DNA from: Sordariomycetes sp. S80-01Y
Lineage: Eukaryota; Ascomycota; Sordariomycetes
Direction: 5' to 3'
Assembly (NCBI GenBank): GCA_037042185.1
Contig: JAXQJY010000026.1
Location: 1,364,001 to 1,428,000, forward strand
Length of the DNA stretch: 64,000 nt
Part shown: piece after piece, positions 1 to 11,700 of the stretch
How positions within the stretch are numbered: position 1 is the stretch's first letter
Layout of the letters: each line of letters begins with the position of its first letter
Translations under genes and position numbers: made by a program
The notes under the pieces: model-generated
Database searches by the model: none
What the model saw: the letters and a program-made list of their open reading frames with translations, nothing else
Told to the model about the DNA's origin: nothing

Positions 1-1
1 C

Positions 2-651
2 TCTCTGATCGTTGCCTGGAGCTCTGACCGTCATCAAGAAAAGGTCGGTTCACAACTTTCACCGCCCTCCGAGATAAACATTTGGCGGCAAATGTTCAGA
101 CGCTAATGCTCCGTACTAGTTTTGGCACATTGTTGGTCCGATCTGCATCGGTCTGGTTGGATTTGTGATCAGCATGTCCACATTGAACGTGGCCGCTCGC
201 TACGTCGCCCTGTTCTTGCAGGCCTCTTCTTATGCTGGGTAAGCAACAATTGCGTCCTTGTAATGCACTGCGTAAAGTTTTGTTGCTGACCACGTGGCAC
301 AGATTCATTGTCTTCTACTCCTGGATCAGCTCCTCGTTCCCCCGCCCCCCCGCCAAGCGTGCGGTCGCCATTGCGTTCATCAACGCCTTCAGTCAGTTGG
401 GCAACATCGCCGGGTCATACGTTTGGGATTTGGAGGAGAACGGCTACCGCAAGAGCTACGGAATCGTCACCTCCATGTTCGGCCTCACCATTGTCGGGTG
501 CCTCATCTTCCGCATGGTTCTGTCCAACCTCAATAAGAAGCTTGAGGAGCAGCAGCAAGTCTGGGACACCCAGCCCGACGCTGCTGAGCGGGTGTTGGAT
601 CAGGCTGACGAGGCGCTGAGGATGCAGAAGGGCTTCCGCTACCTCGTGTAA
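2..651 (+). CDS. MFS transporter of the Dal5/allantoate permease (anion:cation symporter) type, 5' truncated by the window edge
   Basis: This is the C-terminal part of a plasma-membrane MFS permease; its 5' end lies outside the window. Visible exons are 2-43, 120-238 and 303-651, separated by GT...AG introns 44-119 (branch point gctaat) and 239-302. The first exon reads AWSSDRHQEK, a loop typical of Dal5-family carriers. It is followed by membrane segments (IGLVGFVISM, AFINAFSQLGNIAGSYVW, MFGLTIVGCLIFRMVL) and a charged cytoplasmic tail. Family members import small organic anions such as allantoate, nicotinate or biotin precursors; the substrate here cannot be told. The neighbouring Zn2Cys6 gene on the same strand may be its regulator, which is only inferred from position. 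Confidence 0.85.
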
Positions 652-1236
652 GCCTGCTCGGGTAGGAACGCCTAGACATGATTCATGAGACAATGTATGG
701 TTTGCCAGGGCCTCGAATAGAGTCACGGACGAATAACAGAGATTTTGACCGCTCGCTCGATGAAGACGAAGTCAAAGGTTGCATAATTAGCTGCCCAAGC
801 AGTCCTGTCAGTGTCATGTGAGCAGCAAGATGCGCGTCCCATGTAGCAACGACCTTCTCCCAAACACATGTGATGTCATCCTGGCCAGGGCCACATATAA
901 AATTTCACAAAATGATCTGCGTGCAATACAGTACATTTTGAGCCGGGCTCTCTCGCTAGCAGGACACTGTACGTAGTGAATAGCGTCGACAGGCAGCCCC
1001 GCTGAACTCCTGTTGCTCCGCCCCTGCCGCCTCTCCGAGAACAGAGAATTGGGGGTTCATGTCTGGGGAGCGGGGCCTCCTCTTCACGTTGCATCCGCCC
1101 GCAAAATTGTTCTGGAAAGCCACCATTTTCGACAACCCGGCACATGCTACTGCTAGTACGATAGTAGCAGTAGTCAGCAAAGCGCTGGAGACGAGACCCA
1201 GTTGTCGCTGCAGCACTGAGATGCTGCCAGTGGGCC
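652..1236. other. Intergenic region between the MFS permease and the Zn2Cys6 gene
   Basis: About 585 bp without a convincing gene. It should hold the permease 3' end and the regulator promoter. A TATA-like stretch (acatataaaat) lies near 892-902, about 340 bp before the next ATG. The short reading frames on the minus strand here overlap the first exon of the next gene and look like chance frames. Confidence 0.5.
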
Positions 1237-3641
1237 ATGGATGCCGATCTGCCCGCGCCTTCGCCGTCGTCCTCACAAGCGAGAGGCCACAGCAGACCCG
1301 AGGCTGACGAGCCGACGTCATGTCGTGAGTGCAAGCGGCGAAAGGCCAAGTGCGACGGCACAAAGCCTGAGTGCATCGTCTGTCAGAAGTATAGACGTCA
1401 CTGCCTCTACGACAAGCATAGCAAGACTCGATTGACGCGCAAGTATGCCGCTCCCTGGCAACGTCTTCTGGCGCCTGGGCTGTGCGACTGCTGGCTGACC
1501 CTGCCCACAGGACGCTCACCATCTTGGAGGAACGCCTTGAAAGGGCCGAAGCACTGCTCAGAAGTCACTTTACCCAAGCTCAGCTGGAAGAGATGATGAC
1601 AGGCGCTGCAGCAAGTGCTCAACCAGCTAAACCTATAGCCCCAACTGCAGCCGCAAGCAACACTCTCGATGCGACGCAGCCGTCTCACAACTTGACTTCA
1701 ACGCCAGCAGCTGTCTCATCTGGTCCAGGGATGACCATTGCAGCGCCGCAACAGCCCGGCATTTCGCAACCGACGCCGTGGACCGGGGTTGGTGAAGGTT
1801 TGACGCCAGCAACGGAGGACACAGTCGGTTCTTACGACATTGCCCCATCTGTTGCCGATGACTTCGAGTGGGACGAGCAGGAGTCTTCGTGGTCCATGCA
1901 CGACTCGTTACAGGATGCCGGCGAGAAATCCATCATGGACGGCATGGCCTCCTTGTCCGTGGGAGACCGGAGAGGCTATCTCGGATCAGTGTCAGGGGCT
2001 GCCCTTCTCCGCCAAATCCTATCGTCACGTAAAGACGGAGACGATACCGGGGCCCGAGTTCCTCAGCAGCAGCTTGAATCCTTGTTCCAGCAGCAGCAAC
2101 AGGATCATTCCCAGTGGTTTCGCTCTCAAGCGATGCTAACAAAGGTGGCCGTCGAGAACCTCATCGATGCCTTCTTCATCTTCTATCACCCAACCTTCTC
2201 CATTGTGCATGAGCCTACCTTTCGCGCGCAGCATGCGGGAATACTGCCCCGACCTGACAGCCAGAAATGGAACACCCTCGCCAACATCATCGCCTCCCTC
2301 GGCTCCTTCGCCAGCAGCAACTGCCACGACGCCACGGATCTGCCCATATTCCAGGCGGCGCAGAAGAGCCTGTTCGCCGACAACCTTGAGGTCGGGAATC
2401 TGACTTCGGTGCAGGCTTTTGCCCTGTCTGCTACGTACCTGCAGAAGAGGAACAAGCCCAACACGGGGTACAACTACGGTGGGATAGCGATCAGACTGGG
2501 GATAGGCCTGGGCCTCCATAAGGAATTTGAGGGCGGAAATATCTCGCCACTGCAGATGGAAATCCGGCGCAGAGCTTGGTGGGTGCTGTGCATTCTCGAC
2601 GTCGGGGCCACCATCACCTATGGTCGGCCTCTGAATTGGCCGCAAGCGGGTGTCGAGGCGGCGCTGCCGAAGAACATTCATGAAGAGGTTGGTACTCAAT
2701 CACTTTGCTCTTTTCTGACACTGACAGTTCGATATAGGACCTCGTGTCGGATTCGTCATCCTATCCACCAGAGGTCGACGGCGTCACCATATACACCTAC
2801 GTTCGTGTCCAAGCGGCTTACCACATCCAGACTATGAGCACCTACAACCGGCTCATTCAAGGCCCCTTTCCCACCGCCGCTGAGCTGATCTCCCTAGATG
2901 ACAAGCACATTGGCGGCTGGCTTGCCCAAATACCCCCTTACTACCTGGCCTTCCTCCCAGTCGGCTCAATACACGCGCTAGGCGCCGGCATTACGCAGTG
3001 GCGGTACAGGAACCTCAGGGTCGTCATGTACCGCCCATTCCTTGTTAGATGGGCGCTAACCACCCCTGCCCATGCCCAATTGGACGCCTCGAGTAGTGAA
3101 AATGTAGCGGTCGTCAGGTGTCTCGACGCGGCGAGGGAAACGATTGAGAACATTGAGGAGTATTGGACATATCGTTCACATTCTAGGCTAGCAGCCTGGT
3201 ACGTCCTGTAGGTCTACTATTTGCCCAAAGCCAGGGTTTTGGATGCTTGCTAACTGCGGGAACAGATATTTCTTGTTCCACGCGACGCTGATTCCCATAC
3301 ACTGCCTGAGACACAATCCACAGCATGAGCTCGCTCCCGGCTGGCGATCACAGATCCGCTCGTCGTTGGCCGTCATGGAAACCATGGCAGATCTAAGTCC
3401 GAACAGTTCGAAATGCCGGGACATCAGCCTCAAGCTGAGCTGGCCGCACCTGCAAGGGGACGGGTCGCAGGTTCACGACGAAAATGCGGTCCTGGTGCCA
3501 AACCTGGGCGATGGCGAGGCGGCCTCGGTGCTGAATGATTATGATGCGTGGTGCGAGTTGATGAGCAACACCAGCACGGCGGTTCCGCCAATGTACCAGT
3601 GGCCGAATGTGGAGGACCAGCATCTGAACTTTTTCTACTAG
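1237..3641 (+). CDS. Zn2Cys6 (Gal4-type) transcription factor with fungal-specific middle homology region
   Basis: Nuclear DNA-binding regulator. Exons 1237-1442, 1511-2687, 2738-3207 and 3266-3641 give one open frame of about 742 residues. Residues 29-56 hold the binuclear cluster, C-x2-C-x6-C-x6-C-x2-C-x6-C (CRECKRRKAKC ... CIVC ... C). A short coiled-coil-like helix (TLTILEERLERAEALL) follows, as expected for dimerisation. Then come a low-complexity linker with Gln runs (near 2060-2100) and the fungal_trans domain (NLIDAFFIFYHPTFS, FALSATYLQKRNKP, RRAWWVLCILDVG). The last intron is chosen as 3208-3265 (donor gtaggt) because this restores AAWYVL-YFLFHA across the junction. The more obvious gtacgt donor at 3199 would create a stop. 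Target genes are unknown; the adjacent permease is a candidate. Confidence 0.9.
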
Positions 3642-3916
3642 CTTATGTAGTGATGTATTACCTATCCGTCAATAGTTGACGCGAAATCCGTCGCTGCTGC
3701 TGCTGCTGCTGCCTCTTTAGCCCCCGAATATTTCCATCCTCGATTTGAACGTTCACACACTGCATGCCGGTTAGGGAGACAAGGTTACATGCGCAACGTG
3801 ATGAGCAGTCTTGATTTACGTGCATGAACAACGACGTTTCGAGCAGCGTACGGGCTGTCGAAGCCGCAACAATGCCAGTACGCCTTATAAGCCCACCCAG
3901 TGCCATAAAACTTTCA

Positions 3917-5544
3917 CTAAATCGTTGCCTCGCTCATCGTCTCCGCAAGCGTATCGGTCGAGTCTTGAGCGCCAGAAGCATCAGAGCCAGGCAGAGCACG
4001 CTCACCCATACCATATACCGTCGAGTATGTGTTGGAATCGTGCGGCTTTCCTTTTGCTGTCTTGCGCTCCAGGGTCCTCCTCGCATCGCCCCTTATCTTC
4101 TGGGCGACGCGGCTTAGCAGCTCGTCGTAGGCTGCCTTGACATCGGGCTTGTCGTCGTCCGACGCGGTCGGCAGCCGCCAGTTCCGGTAAAGATTTTGAT
4201 GAGTCCGCCGCACCTGGATCTGCTGATGGTCCTGGCTCTGGAAGAAGTAGTGGCAGAGGCGACATGTTGGCTTGCTGGTGGCGATGTACTGCCAGTGGTT
4301 CCAAAAGTTGCCCGGGTGGTCCAGGAGTCCGTTCCTTAGGAGGTGATCGTACACAAGTATTTCCGCATGGACGATGGGCCTAAACGTTCCCTTGCTGACG
4401 TTTGACTGTACGGTCTCGTCAAGATTGACTGAGAGTCCACCTGCCTGCTCCAACAGCGCTTTAGCTGCCTCAGCTACTGTCGCCTTTGTGCTGTCCGCTT
4501 CTGCTATGCCCTGGACGATGGATGCCACTGTGATGTCGGACTTGATGATCGGTTTAGCCATGCGGTTGCTGGACGGGAGAGTTCGAATTTTGAAATCTTG
4601 GAACAGCGACGGCCATCTTTTCGAGGCATGATGGATAGCCCTCGCAGCATTCCCGTAAGACCTCCATCGCTGGATGTAATGGCGGAGCTCACACCAGTCC
4701 TGCGAGCGCATCATCTCGCTATCTCTAGCTTTGTCTCTGATAGCGTTCCTGATTTCGCTCGTTTGCTCGGTCTCCACGGCCCTGATCAGACTGTAGCAAG
4801 CACTGCAGACTGGACTTAGGTGAGCCTTTCAAATGTGTGTGAGTAATCTTCCAGGCGGCGGCGCTTACACTGATCCTCTTCCTGTTCATGCGTGGCATCT
4901 ACAGAGAATGCGCACTTCTCTATCAAGTTTTGGAGGCTGCTCTTGAGCTTGTCTGCCGACGACTGTTAGTTAATACCCTCAGACTGTCATCAAAGTGACG
5001 TCTCACCGTCTTGATCATCCATGGTCTGTCTCGCGTCGCTTTCCAGACATTGGATCAGCGCTTTCTCAAGGTACGAACGGTACTGCTCCAGCCGAGGCAC
5101 GTTGTACGACAGAACAAGCCAAAGGATCTGTTTCTCCAGGTCCATCTGATCCTGCGTCAGCTCCTCTAGGTTTCCTCCAGCTAGGTTCAGAAGCTTCCCA
5201 AGAAACCCCGCCGTTGCTCTCAACTCGTTTTCCTGCCGCGCGTTTGATGCCAACACATATTCGGGTCCCTCCGCGCCCTGCAGAACGACGAGCGCCGTGA
5301 CCGTGTTGCCGCCTTTCTCGCTGTCGCACATTTGGGCCAGCTTGTTTGCGAAATTCTTGAAGTTTTCAGAGTCGGAGAGTAATTCATCTCCAGCGTCCGG
5401 CACGTGGTTCTCTGGAAGCTCCCTGACCACGCTCGGGTTCTGCGACAGTGCTTCCTCGAGGAGTATGGGTTCATACAGGAGTTTGAGCTGGTCGGGGCTT
5501 AGTCCAGCATGGTCGCGGAATCCGGAGGCTAAGCGAACTGACAT
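3917..5544 (-). CDS. OTT_1508-like deaminase family protein (cytidine deaminase fold)
   Basis: Exons 5544-5007, 4952-4871 and 4814-3917 give 505 residues; introns are 54 and 56 bp with gtgaga/cag and gtgtaa/aag borders. The C-terminal third has the zinc-site signature of cytidine-deaminase-like enzymes: HAE (about residues 356-358, VHAEILVYDHLL) and C-x2-C (about 391-394, SKPTCRLC). A THQNLYRNWRLP segment then matches the OTT_1508 family (PF14441) as I remember it. The N-terminal 220 residues are helical and not recognised. OTT_1508 members occur widely in fungi and some bacteria; their substrate is not established, with nucleic acid or nucleotide deamination assumed by fold. A second CxxC pair (PVCSAC) lies near the start of exon 3. 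The tail is polar and probably disordered. Confidence 0.75.
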
Positions 5545-6564
5545 TACGCCTTGGGGGTCGTGAGATCTTGCTTGTTAGTATGTCGGGCAAATGCAGCGAG
5601 TCCGCCCTTCTGCTTTATTGTTGAAACCGATACTTTGTTCCGTGGTGTGCTCGCGAATTGATGTACCATAATTGAGAAGAAATCAACGAGTACTGGTAAT
5701 ATATTAGGAACACTCTCAAATTTATCAAGTGTTTGCTACATCCAACAGTGTTGCGTCGGTGACGCACGGCGGCCAATGTACAAGCCCTCTAGAGCTGTGT
5801 ATGCCGGCCTCTCGCATGAGAGCGGCTCCATTGGACGAATCACCAGCGTGCTACGTATCCTGTGCCTCACAAATGTACACATTTCGAAACAGCAGGCAAC
5901 AAAGGAAGTCAATTTATGAAGTGCGCATCGAACAGGTAGCCCTTGAACTTGTGGTGCAGAGTGAAAGGAATAATTTACACGCCGAGTACGTTGTTGGAGC
6001 CCGTGCTGTTGATTCGGCCTCACACAGAGAACTTCCAATTCCCTGCCATATCGATAAAGTGTCCAGCCGTGCCGCTGCCAACTCTTTTCCTACTTGGCGA
6101 CACTTGAGCGCCTGAAAATGCGACCTACTGCGGCCGAGAGGAAAGGCCCTGGCGGCAGACGTATTGGGTCTCCCAAAAGTGATGTCTATGACATAAGGCG
6201 CTGAGGGGTACTGAGACCTGCATAGAGGGCGTGCTTTTGATATAATTCCAATCCAGTTACGAAGCGTGTTCTGCGCCTCGTTCGTAATACCTATATAGAA
6301 GTTAACGGACACGCCAGTGCTCGATTTAATAGTCCAGCTGCGAAAGTGATTGGGCAGGCGATATACTATATAAGTAGGTCCGTTTCGTCCCCCAACTCTT
6401 AAATTTCTGGAGGTGGTCTTGCGTCCTTTGTCCACCTACTAATGTCTCCGCCAGGCGTGGTGTCGTGGGCTAGTGTACAGACAATCAGCAGAGGATGATC
6501 ATAGTGAGGTCTACCCCGTTTGTCCCGTTTTCGACCGAATATTTTACTGATCTTCTCCAGCATC
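5545..6564. other. Intergenic region with two overlapping unsupported reading frames
   Basis: About 1 kb between the divergent deaminase and C2H2 genes. A 173-codon frame on the minus strand (5914-6435) and a 128-codon frame on the plus strand (5729-6115) overlap each other. Neither shows a recognisable domain, signal peptide or family motif, so neither is called. A TATA-like run (atatactatataag) lies at 6361-6374. Confidence 0.4.
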
Positions 6565-7410
6565 ATGGATTCAGATCACGATCTCGCCTTCAGACCAGGT
6601 GCCATCAACCCAACGTTGTACAGTGGCGCCCCTGGGGACAGGACACCAACAGAGGGTCTATTCCCTCGCAGCCCCTCCCCTGACGCGACCACGCGTATGC
6701 GCACTGATATCCCTACCGCACCATGTGTGCACCCGCCAAAGTTGGACCTCTCTACGCTGAAAAGGTCCCATTCTCATGAGGCTTCCACTGCCGGCGTCGG
6801 TGTTGATGATGGCTACCTGAAGGCATAGTCTTCTCGCAGCCCACAATCCGAAGCGAGGACAAATTCTGCGTCAGATGAAAGGGATTCCTCAAGAAAAAGA
6901 TGCGGGGTCAGCTACGCTGCTTCCACCGGAGGACGCTCGCCACTCGAGCATGGGGATGTTCAATCTTCGGAGACCAGCGGCAGCTCTGGGACGACGACGC
7001 CTTCTGTTCCAGGGAAGACCATTAGGTAAGACCCAAGCTTCAACATTAATCTTACGAAATGGCCACTCCTTACTAAATTGTTCCTAAGCAAATACCAAAA
7101 GGCCAAGAAGAGGTCACACTTCTATTGCGCAGCTGGCTGTGCAGAGCGATTCCCTGATAGGAAGCAAATGCACAGGCACCTCCAAGTGCATCACCCCCGA
7201 TACGTGGCCGATCCTGACAATCAAGTCGAATCGGGAAAACGACAATGTCCTCACGATGGTTGCAAGCTAACCTTCACTCGGACTGATAATTTCAGCCGAC
7301 ATGAGGATCGGTGCCATCCGGGAAGCGAACCGGCACAGAGAAGGCTGCGATTGCGTCGTGCGGCAGGCAGGTCTCTGCGCTGTCCAGAGCCGAGTACTGG
7401 TACTAGCTAG
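6565..7410 (+). CDS. Small C2H2 zinc-finger protein (gene model interrupted by an in-frame TAG)
   Basis: Exon 7089-7410 encodes two classical C2H2 fingers: C-x4-C-x12-H-x4-H starting YCAAGCAERF, and a second starting QCPHDGCKLTF. They suggest a nuclear nucleic-acid-binding role. The upstream exon joins through intron 7026-7088 (gtaaga...ctaag) in phase and is rich in Ser, Thr and Pro. The most natural start is ATG at 6565 (MDSDHDLAFRPG), but a TAG at 6826-6828 interrupts that frame. An intron 6727-6828 (gtgcac...catag, 102 bp, phase 0) would remove it. Otherwise the gene begins further downstream or is broken. The tail is Arg-rich. Confidence 0.6.
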
Positions 7411-7949
7411 TCACCAAAGAAGTGAAATGGATTAAGAGTAACATTGTCTGGATTAGATGTAGATTCCATCTCCGATCCATTGTCTTCCTCTTTCCTTATA
7501 CTCGATTCGTGAAGGTGATGATGTTCAGCCGGACGATGTCATGTCATGGCAAGGGTTTTGAGAGGAGGAAGAGGAGTAAAGCCAATCATCCGCTAGCTGA
7601 CGAACAAACTTGGAAGGATTAACGAATCTCCTTGAACCCTACAAAACAGTCGACGGCATGTAGATGTAGCGGATATCAAGATTGTCGCACTACACGGCCA
7701 CGCGGTCACCTGACTGTCTGAAACCTGAGGATGGACGAACAGCGGCCCGCCGGTAAGGTAAGCCGCAGTATGGAGTAGCAGCATGACGCTAATCCCCATC
7801 GAGCGGGCTCCACAGTACCGCGGTCGCTGCGATAAACCAGAAATTTCGACCTCCCGAACGCGCGACCCGAACGACATCATCACGACCCCGAATCCAACTC
7901 TGCGCCAACCTCAATCAACGCAGACAACCCCCCACAACCAGCCGCCATC
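7411..7949. other. Intergenic region upstream of tim9
   Basis: About 540 bp between the C2H2 gene and tim9. I see no gene. The last 100 bp are C-rich with short acgac/accc repeats, as in fungal 5' leaders. Confidence 0.45.
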
Positions 7950-8361
7950 ATGGACATGTACGCCCCTCATCAACCGCAGACCGCAAGAAACCATCGCGAG
8001 AGGATGAATTGCTGATGGGACGCAACAGGTTAACACAAGCCGAGCAGCGCACCCTGGAGCAGCGCATGCAGAAGAGACAGGTCAAGGAGTTTATGGGCGT
8101 ACGTTACCCGGCCTTCCCCATCCGCCTCCCTTGGGGGGTCAGCGTCGCGTCACCGCTAACACACGCGCGCAGGCATTCGGCGGCCTCGTCGAGCACTGCT
8201 TCACCTCGTGCGTCGACGACTTCACCTCCAAGGCCGTCTCCACCAAGGAGAACGGCTGCGTCAACCGGTGCGTCCTCAAGTGGATGGCCACCCAGCAGCG
8301 CGTCAGCGACCGCTTCCAGGAGCACAGCCAGCAGATGGGCCAGCAGCAGGCTCTGAAATAA
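7950..8361 (+). CDS. tim9: Mitochondrial import inner membrane translocase subunit Tim9
   Basis: Small Tim chaperone of the mitochondrial intermembrane space. With Tim10 it escorts hydrophobic carrier proteins to the TIM22 complex. Exons 7950-7957, 8029-8098 and 8173-8361 give 88 residues, the usual Tim9 length. Twin CX3C motifs are present (HCFTSC and GCVNRC), separated as in the family, flanked by helices (LTQAEQRTLEQRMQKRQVKE and KWMATQQRVSDRFQEH). The first coding exon is only 8 bp (ATG GAC AT), joined across intron 7958-8028 with branch point gctgat. This gives MDMLTQAEQ, matching the expected MD-x-LT start of fungal Tim9. The second intron is 8099-8172. Confidence 0.93.
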
Positions 8362-8779
8362 GCGCTTTGCCCTCGCGAGACGAAATGTACAGAACGCACA
8401 CGGGTCCGATGATGCCAGGAGATGGGAACATTGGACACATGGCGTGTATGAGATGGGAAGAGGACTGCTGTAGGATATCATGACGGTGGCTGATGGGCTG
8501 CCGCAAGTGTACTATACGAATATAGAGATGAGCTGGTGATGGGTGCTGTGGCCTAGCAGACAGACATAGGCGTCGCGCAATCCCGCGTGTATCACAATAC
8601 AACTCCAGTACGATCGAATGCATGCACGTATTGTTCTGTGCGGAAGGTCCTGTAGCTCGGCCTAGCTCATTAACAGTGATGGAGTGGAAGCGGGATGAGG
8701 CGGAAAGGAGTCAATGTTCATCTATCTGTCCGTGCAATCCAAACGCCGCTCAAAGGACCCATGTGTCTACTTTTCCCCG
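8362..8779. other. Intergenic region between convergent tim9 and nup188
   Basis: About 420 bp holding the 3' ends of two convergent genes. I see no gene or repeat in it. Confidence 0.45.
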
Positions 8780-11700
8780 TTACTCAATCTCCAAGTCCTC
8801 GCTCAAAACATCCCTCACAGCCTCCAGCTGCTCAACGACCTTCTCCTCGAGTACATTATCTCCCCTGCCGCCGCTCTTCTTCATGCCCCTCCACTCCATC
8901 TCCCTCTGGCCCAGGGGCATCAGCCGCTCCTTCAGCAGCCTGCTCGTGCTCAGCCAAAACTCCACATTCTCCAGGAGCCCCTGCGCATCGAACTCCAGCT
9001 CCGGGATGTCCCTTCCGTTCGCCAGCCGCAGGGCGGCGAGGATGCGCGTGAGCAGGGCGAGGGAGTGGATCTCGCTCGTCCCCAGGAGGGTGAGGTAATG
9101 CGGCGTCTGGCGCGATTGCGTACGTGACGCGCCGGGGGCCTCGAAGCGATCGATGGCAAGGCTCAGGAGATGAGGGAATTGATTCAAGACGTATGCGATC
9201 TCGGGGGCGACGGTGGCACCCAGCGACGTAAGCAAGTTCAGCATCAGTGGGAGGAAGCCCTTAACCCAGATGCCGTAGCAGCGCTGCGCTATGGGCGCGT
9301 CCGAGTATGGGGAGATGGGAGCCTTCAGCATGAACTTGGTCAAGTTGGCCGTTAGAAGAGTGCTGAGGATCCCATCGCAGGCCATCTGTTCGGCTAGCTG
9401 AGGAAGAGTAGAGAGTTCGAGTAGGAAGAGTATGCTGAGTTCGCCGAACACAGGATCGTTCTGCTCCGTGAGTCGGTCGGACCACGAGAAGAGCGAGGTT
9501 GCGGCGTAGAAGCAGCTATGGGAGGCCATGATGTTGAGAATCTGGGTTTGGGATTGGTCGATGCTGGGCATGCTGAGACAGGCCTGGAGGACAGCCGTGA
9601 GCAGGGCGAGGTCTTCTGGACATACACTTGACTGATCATCGTGGATCAATGTCACCAATGTACGGAAACCACGGGCAACGACTGTGTCGAGGATGTTGAG
9701 CACCATTTGCGTTACTGCGACACTGGTGATGCCGTCATCTGGCTTCTCTGACCGTACTTGATAAGCACGCAGAATGACAAAGAGTGACTTCAGCAGCTTG
9801 CGGTAGTACGGGATCGTATCGGGATGGAACGGGTCGTCAACAAAGTTGATGCTGCCGACCGTTGTTTCCAGAAGCTGATTAAGCTCCGACACTGGCAGAG
9901 ATGACTTGGCGAGGCGCTGGATGAGCACCTGCGCCAGGTTTGCCCGACCATCCATCACCTTGAGGAAGATGGTTTCAGGGCCAGGGCGGACTTGATTCGC
10001 GTTCAAGCACTGCTGCGCGACTTGCAACATCTGCTTGGATATGGTCTCGTTTGTTGGGAGACATATGCTGAGCTCTAGGAGCAGGAACTCCCAAGCGTGG
10101 AAAAGAGCCTGATATGGTTAGCTAGGGTTGAATCCACTGGTTAGTACGGGCTTGAGGTTGACTGACTATTTGAGCATCGACCAAGGATAAGTTGGCGTTT
10201 GCAAGCTCCATCTCCGTCTTGAAGCCGTTCTGCTTGCGACCCAGCCATCCTGGATCGAAGCTGAGCATAGCATTGGCGCGATCCAGATCGTAGTAAAAAC
10301 TGGTCCCTAGTTCTCGGGGCTGTAGCAACAGGCGCTGGAAATCGTCTAGCGAGCAGCCCTCGTACTTGTTGGCAAAGTTCTTCGCAAAGTTGACATGCAG
10401 CGATTTGTTGTAACCAGCAACCTCGACTCCATCTCGCAGGTAGTAATCGAGGCTGGTCATCAGGCTCTTTGCCAAAGCATCCGCGTTGCCAAGGTGCCGC
10501 GAGTGATGCAGCTGCATAGCGAAAGTCTCGCCGATGTACGCTGCTATCCGGGCCTCGATAGCGGCTTTTGTGACGTTTGTTCGGACAACTTGGGCTGTGG
10601 GCTTGAGTTCCCGCACGTAAGCTTGGAGCCCGTCTAGGTAGCTCGTATCTTTCTGTAGCGAGAAGACTGTCCATGGCCAGTAGTTCTGTGCCGACGCGAC
10701 AAAGTCCAGGATCACAAGGGCCTGCGCCGAGTCGAGCTCAGAAAGCTTGGACAGCTTGCTTAGTGCGATGGCAAAGACGGAGTGAGGAGCCACTTCGCTC
10801 TTCTTTCCATCCTTCTTCATCGCTTCTCTGGGTGTCTGTCCTGTGAGAAGACAGTTTGACATCCATTGCTGTCGGTTGCGTAGGATCGATGAGAAGAACT
10901 TCCAGGTTGTCTTTGTATCTTCCGCTAAGTTGAACGGCTTCCCTATGGTCGAGAGAAGCTGCAAGAAAGACTTGGAAGTCTGAGGGCCCAGGTAGCCTAA
11001 CAGCGAAGGGGGTTCGCTGGCGCTCTTTCCGGAATTTATAACCAGCGAGTCTAATAGTCGCATGGATGGAACACGATAGTGTGCAGATGCTGCGCAAAGG
11101 CGGGCGAGGAGCGTGCTGCTTTTGAAGAGGTAGCTTTCAACCATGCCTGACGAAGTCTCGAGCATGTCGGATACTTGCAACAAATCAGTGCAGAGGTACA
11201 GAATAGACTTGACCTGATTGTACAAAGTTTTTGCTCGACAAGAATGAAGGGTGGACTCTCCTGAGGTGCAGGCGGAAATAAATGATGTGAGAATAGGCTG
11301 GAATCGAAGGGCTCCAGAGGATGGTTGAACGAAGCATTCGACGACGTAGGAAGCGGCAGGCCGCAGCGTGGAGGTGAGATTTGTTGTTTCTGGTTTCTCA
11401 GCTTTGCCCATGCTATAGCTGTACGATACTGTCTTTTGCAGGATAGGGACAACGCTCTCCATCAGTTGTATGCGCTTGTCTTCTGACTCGAACTTCCAGG
11501 TTGATGTATTCTCAAACACATCGACGGATGCTTGCACGATGGCATAGCTAACTTGAGACAGGAGTTGGTCCGAGCTGCCCTGCCATTGACTTGACTCGGG
11601 TCTCTGACGACCCGCGGCCTTGGTACCGACACGGCGCTGGACTGCTGACGACATGGCGGTATCTATCAGATCCGAAAACAATCGTAGACATGAGTCGAGG

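Noticed and set aside
3199-3265. Alternative donor gtacgt for the last intron of the first Zn2Cys6 gene
   Set aside because: It would create a TGA at the junction; donor gtaggt at 3208 restores the conserved reading.
5914-6435. 173-codon minus-strand frame
   Set aside because: No similarity recognised and overlapped by an opposite frame; too weak to call a gene.
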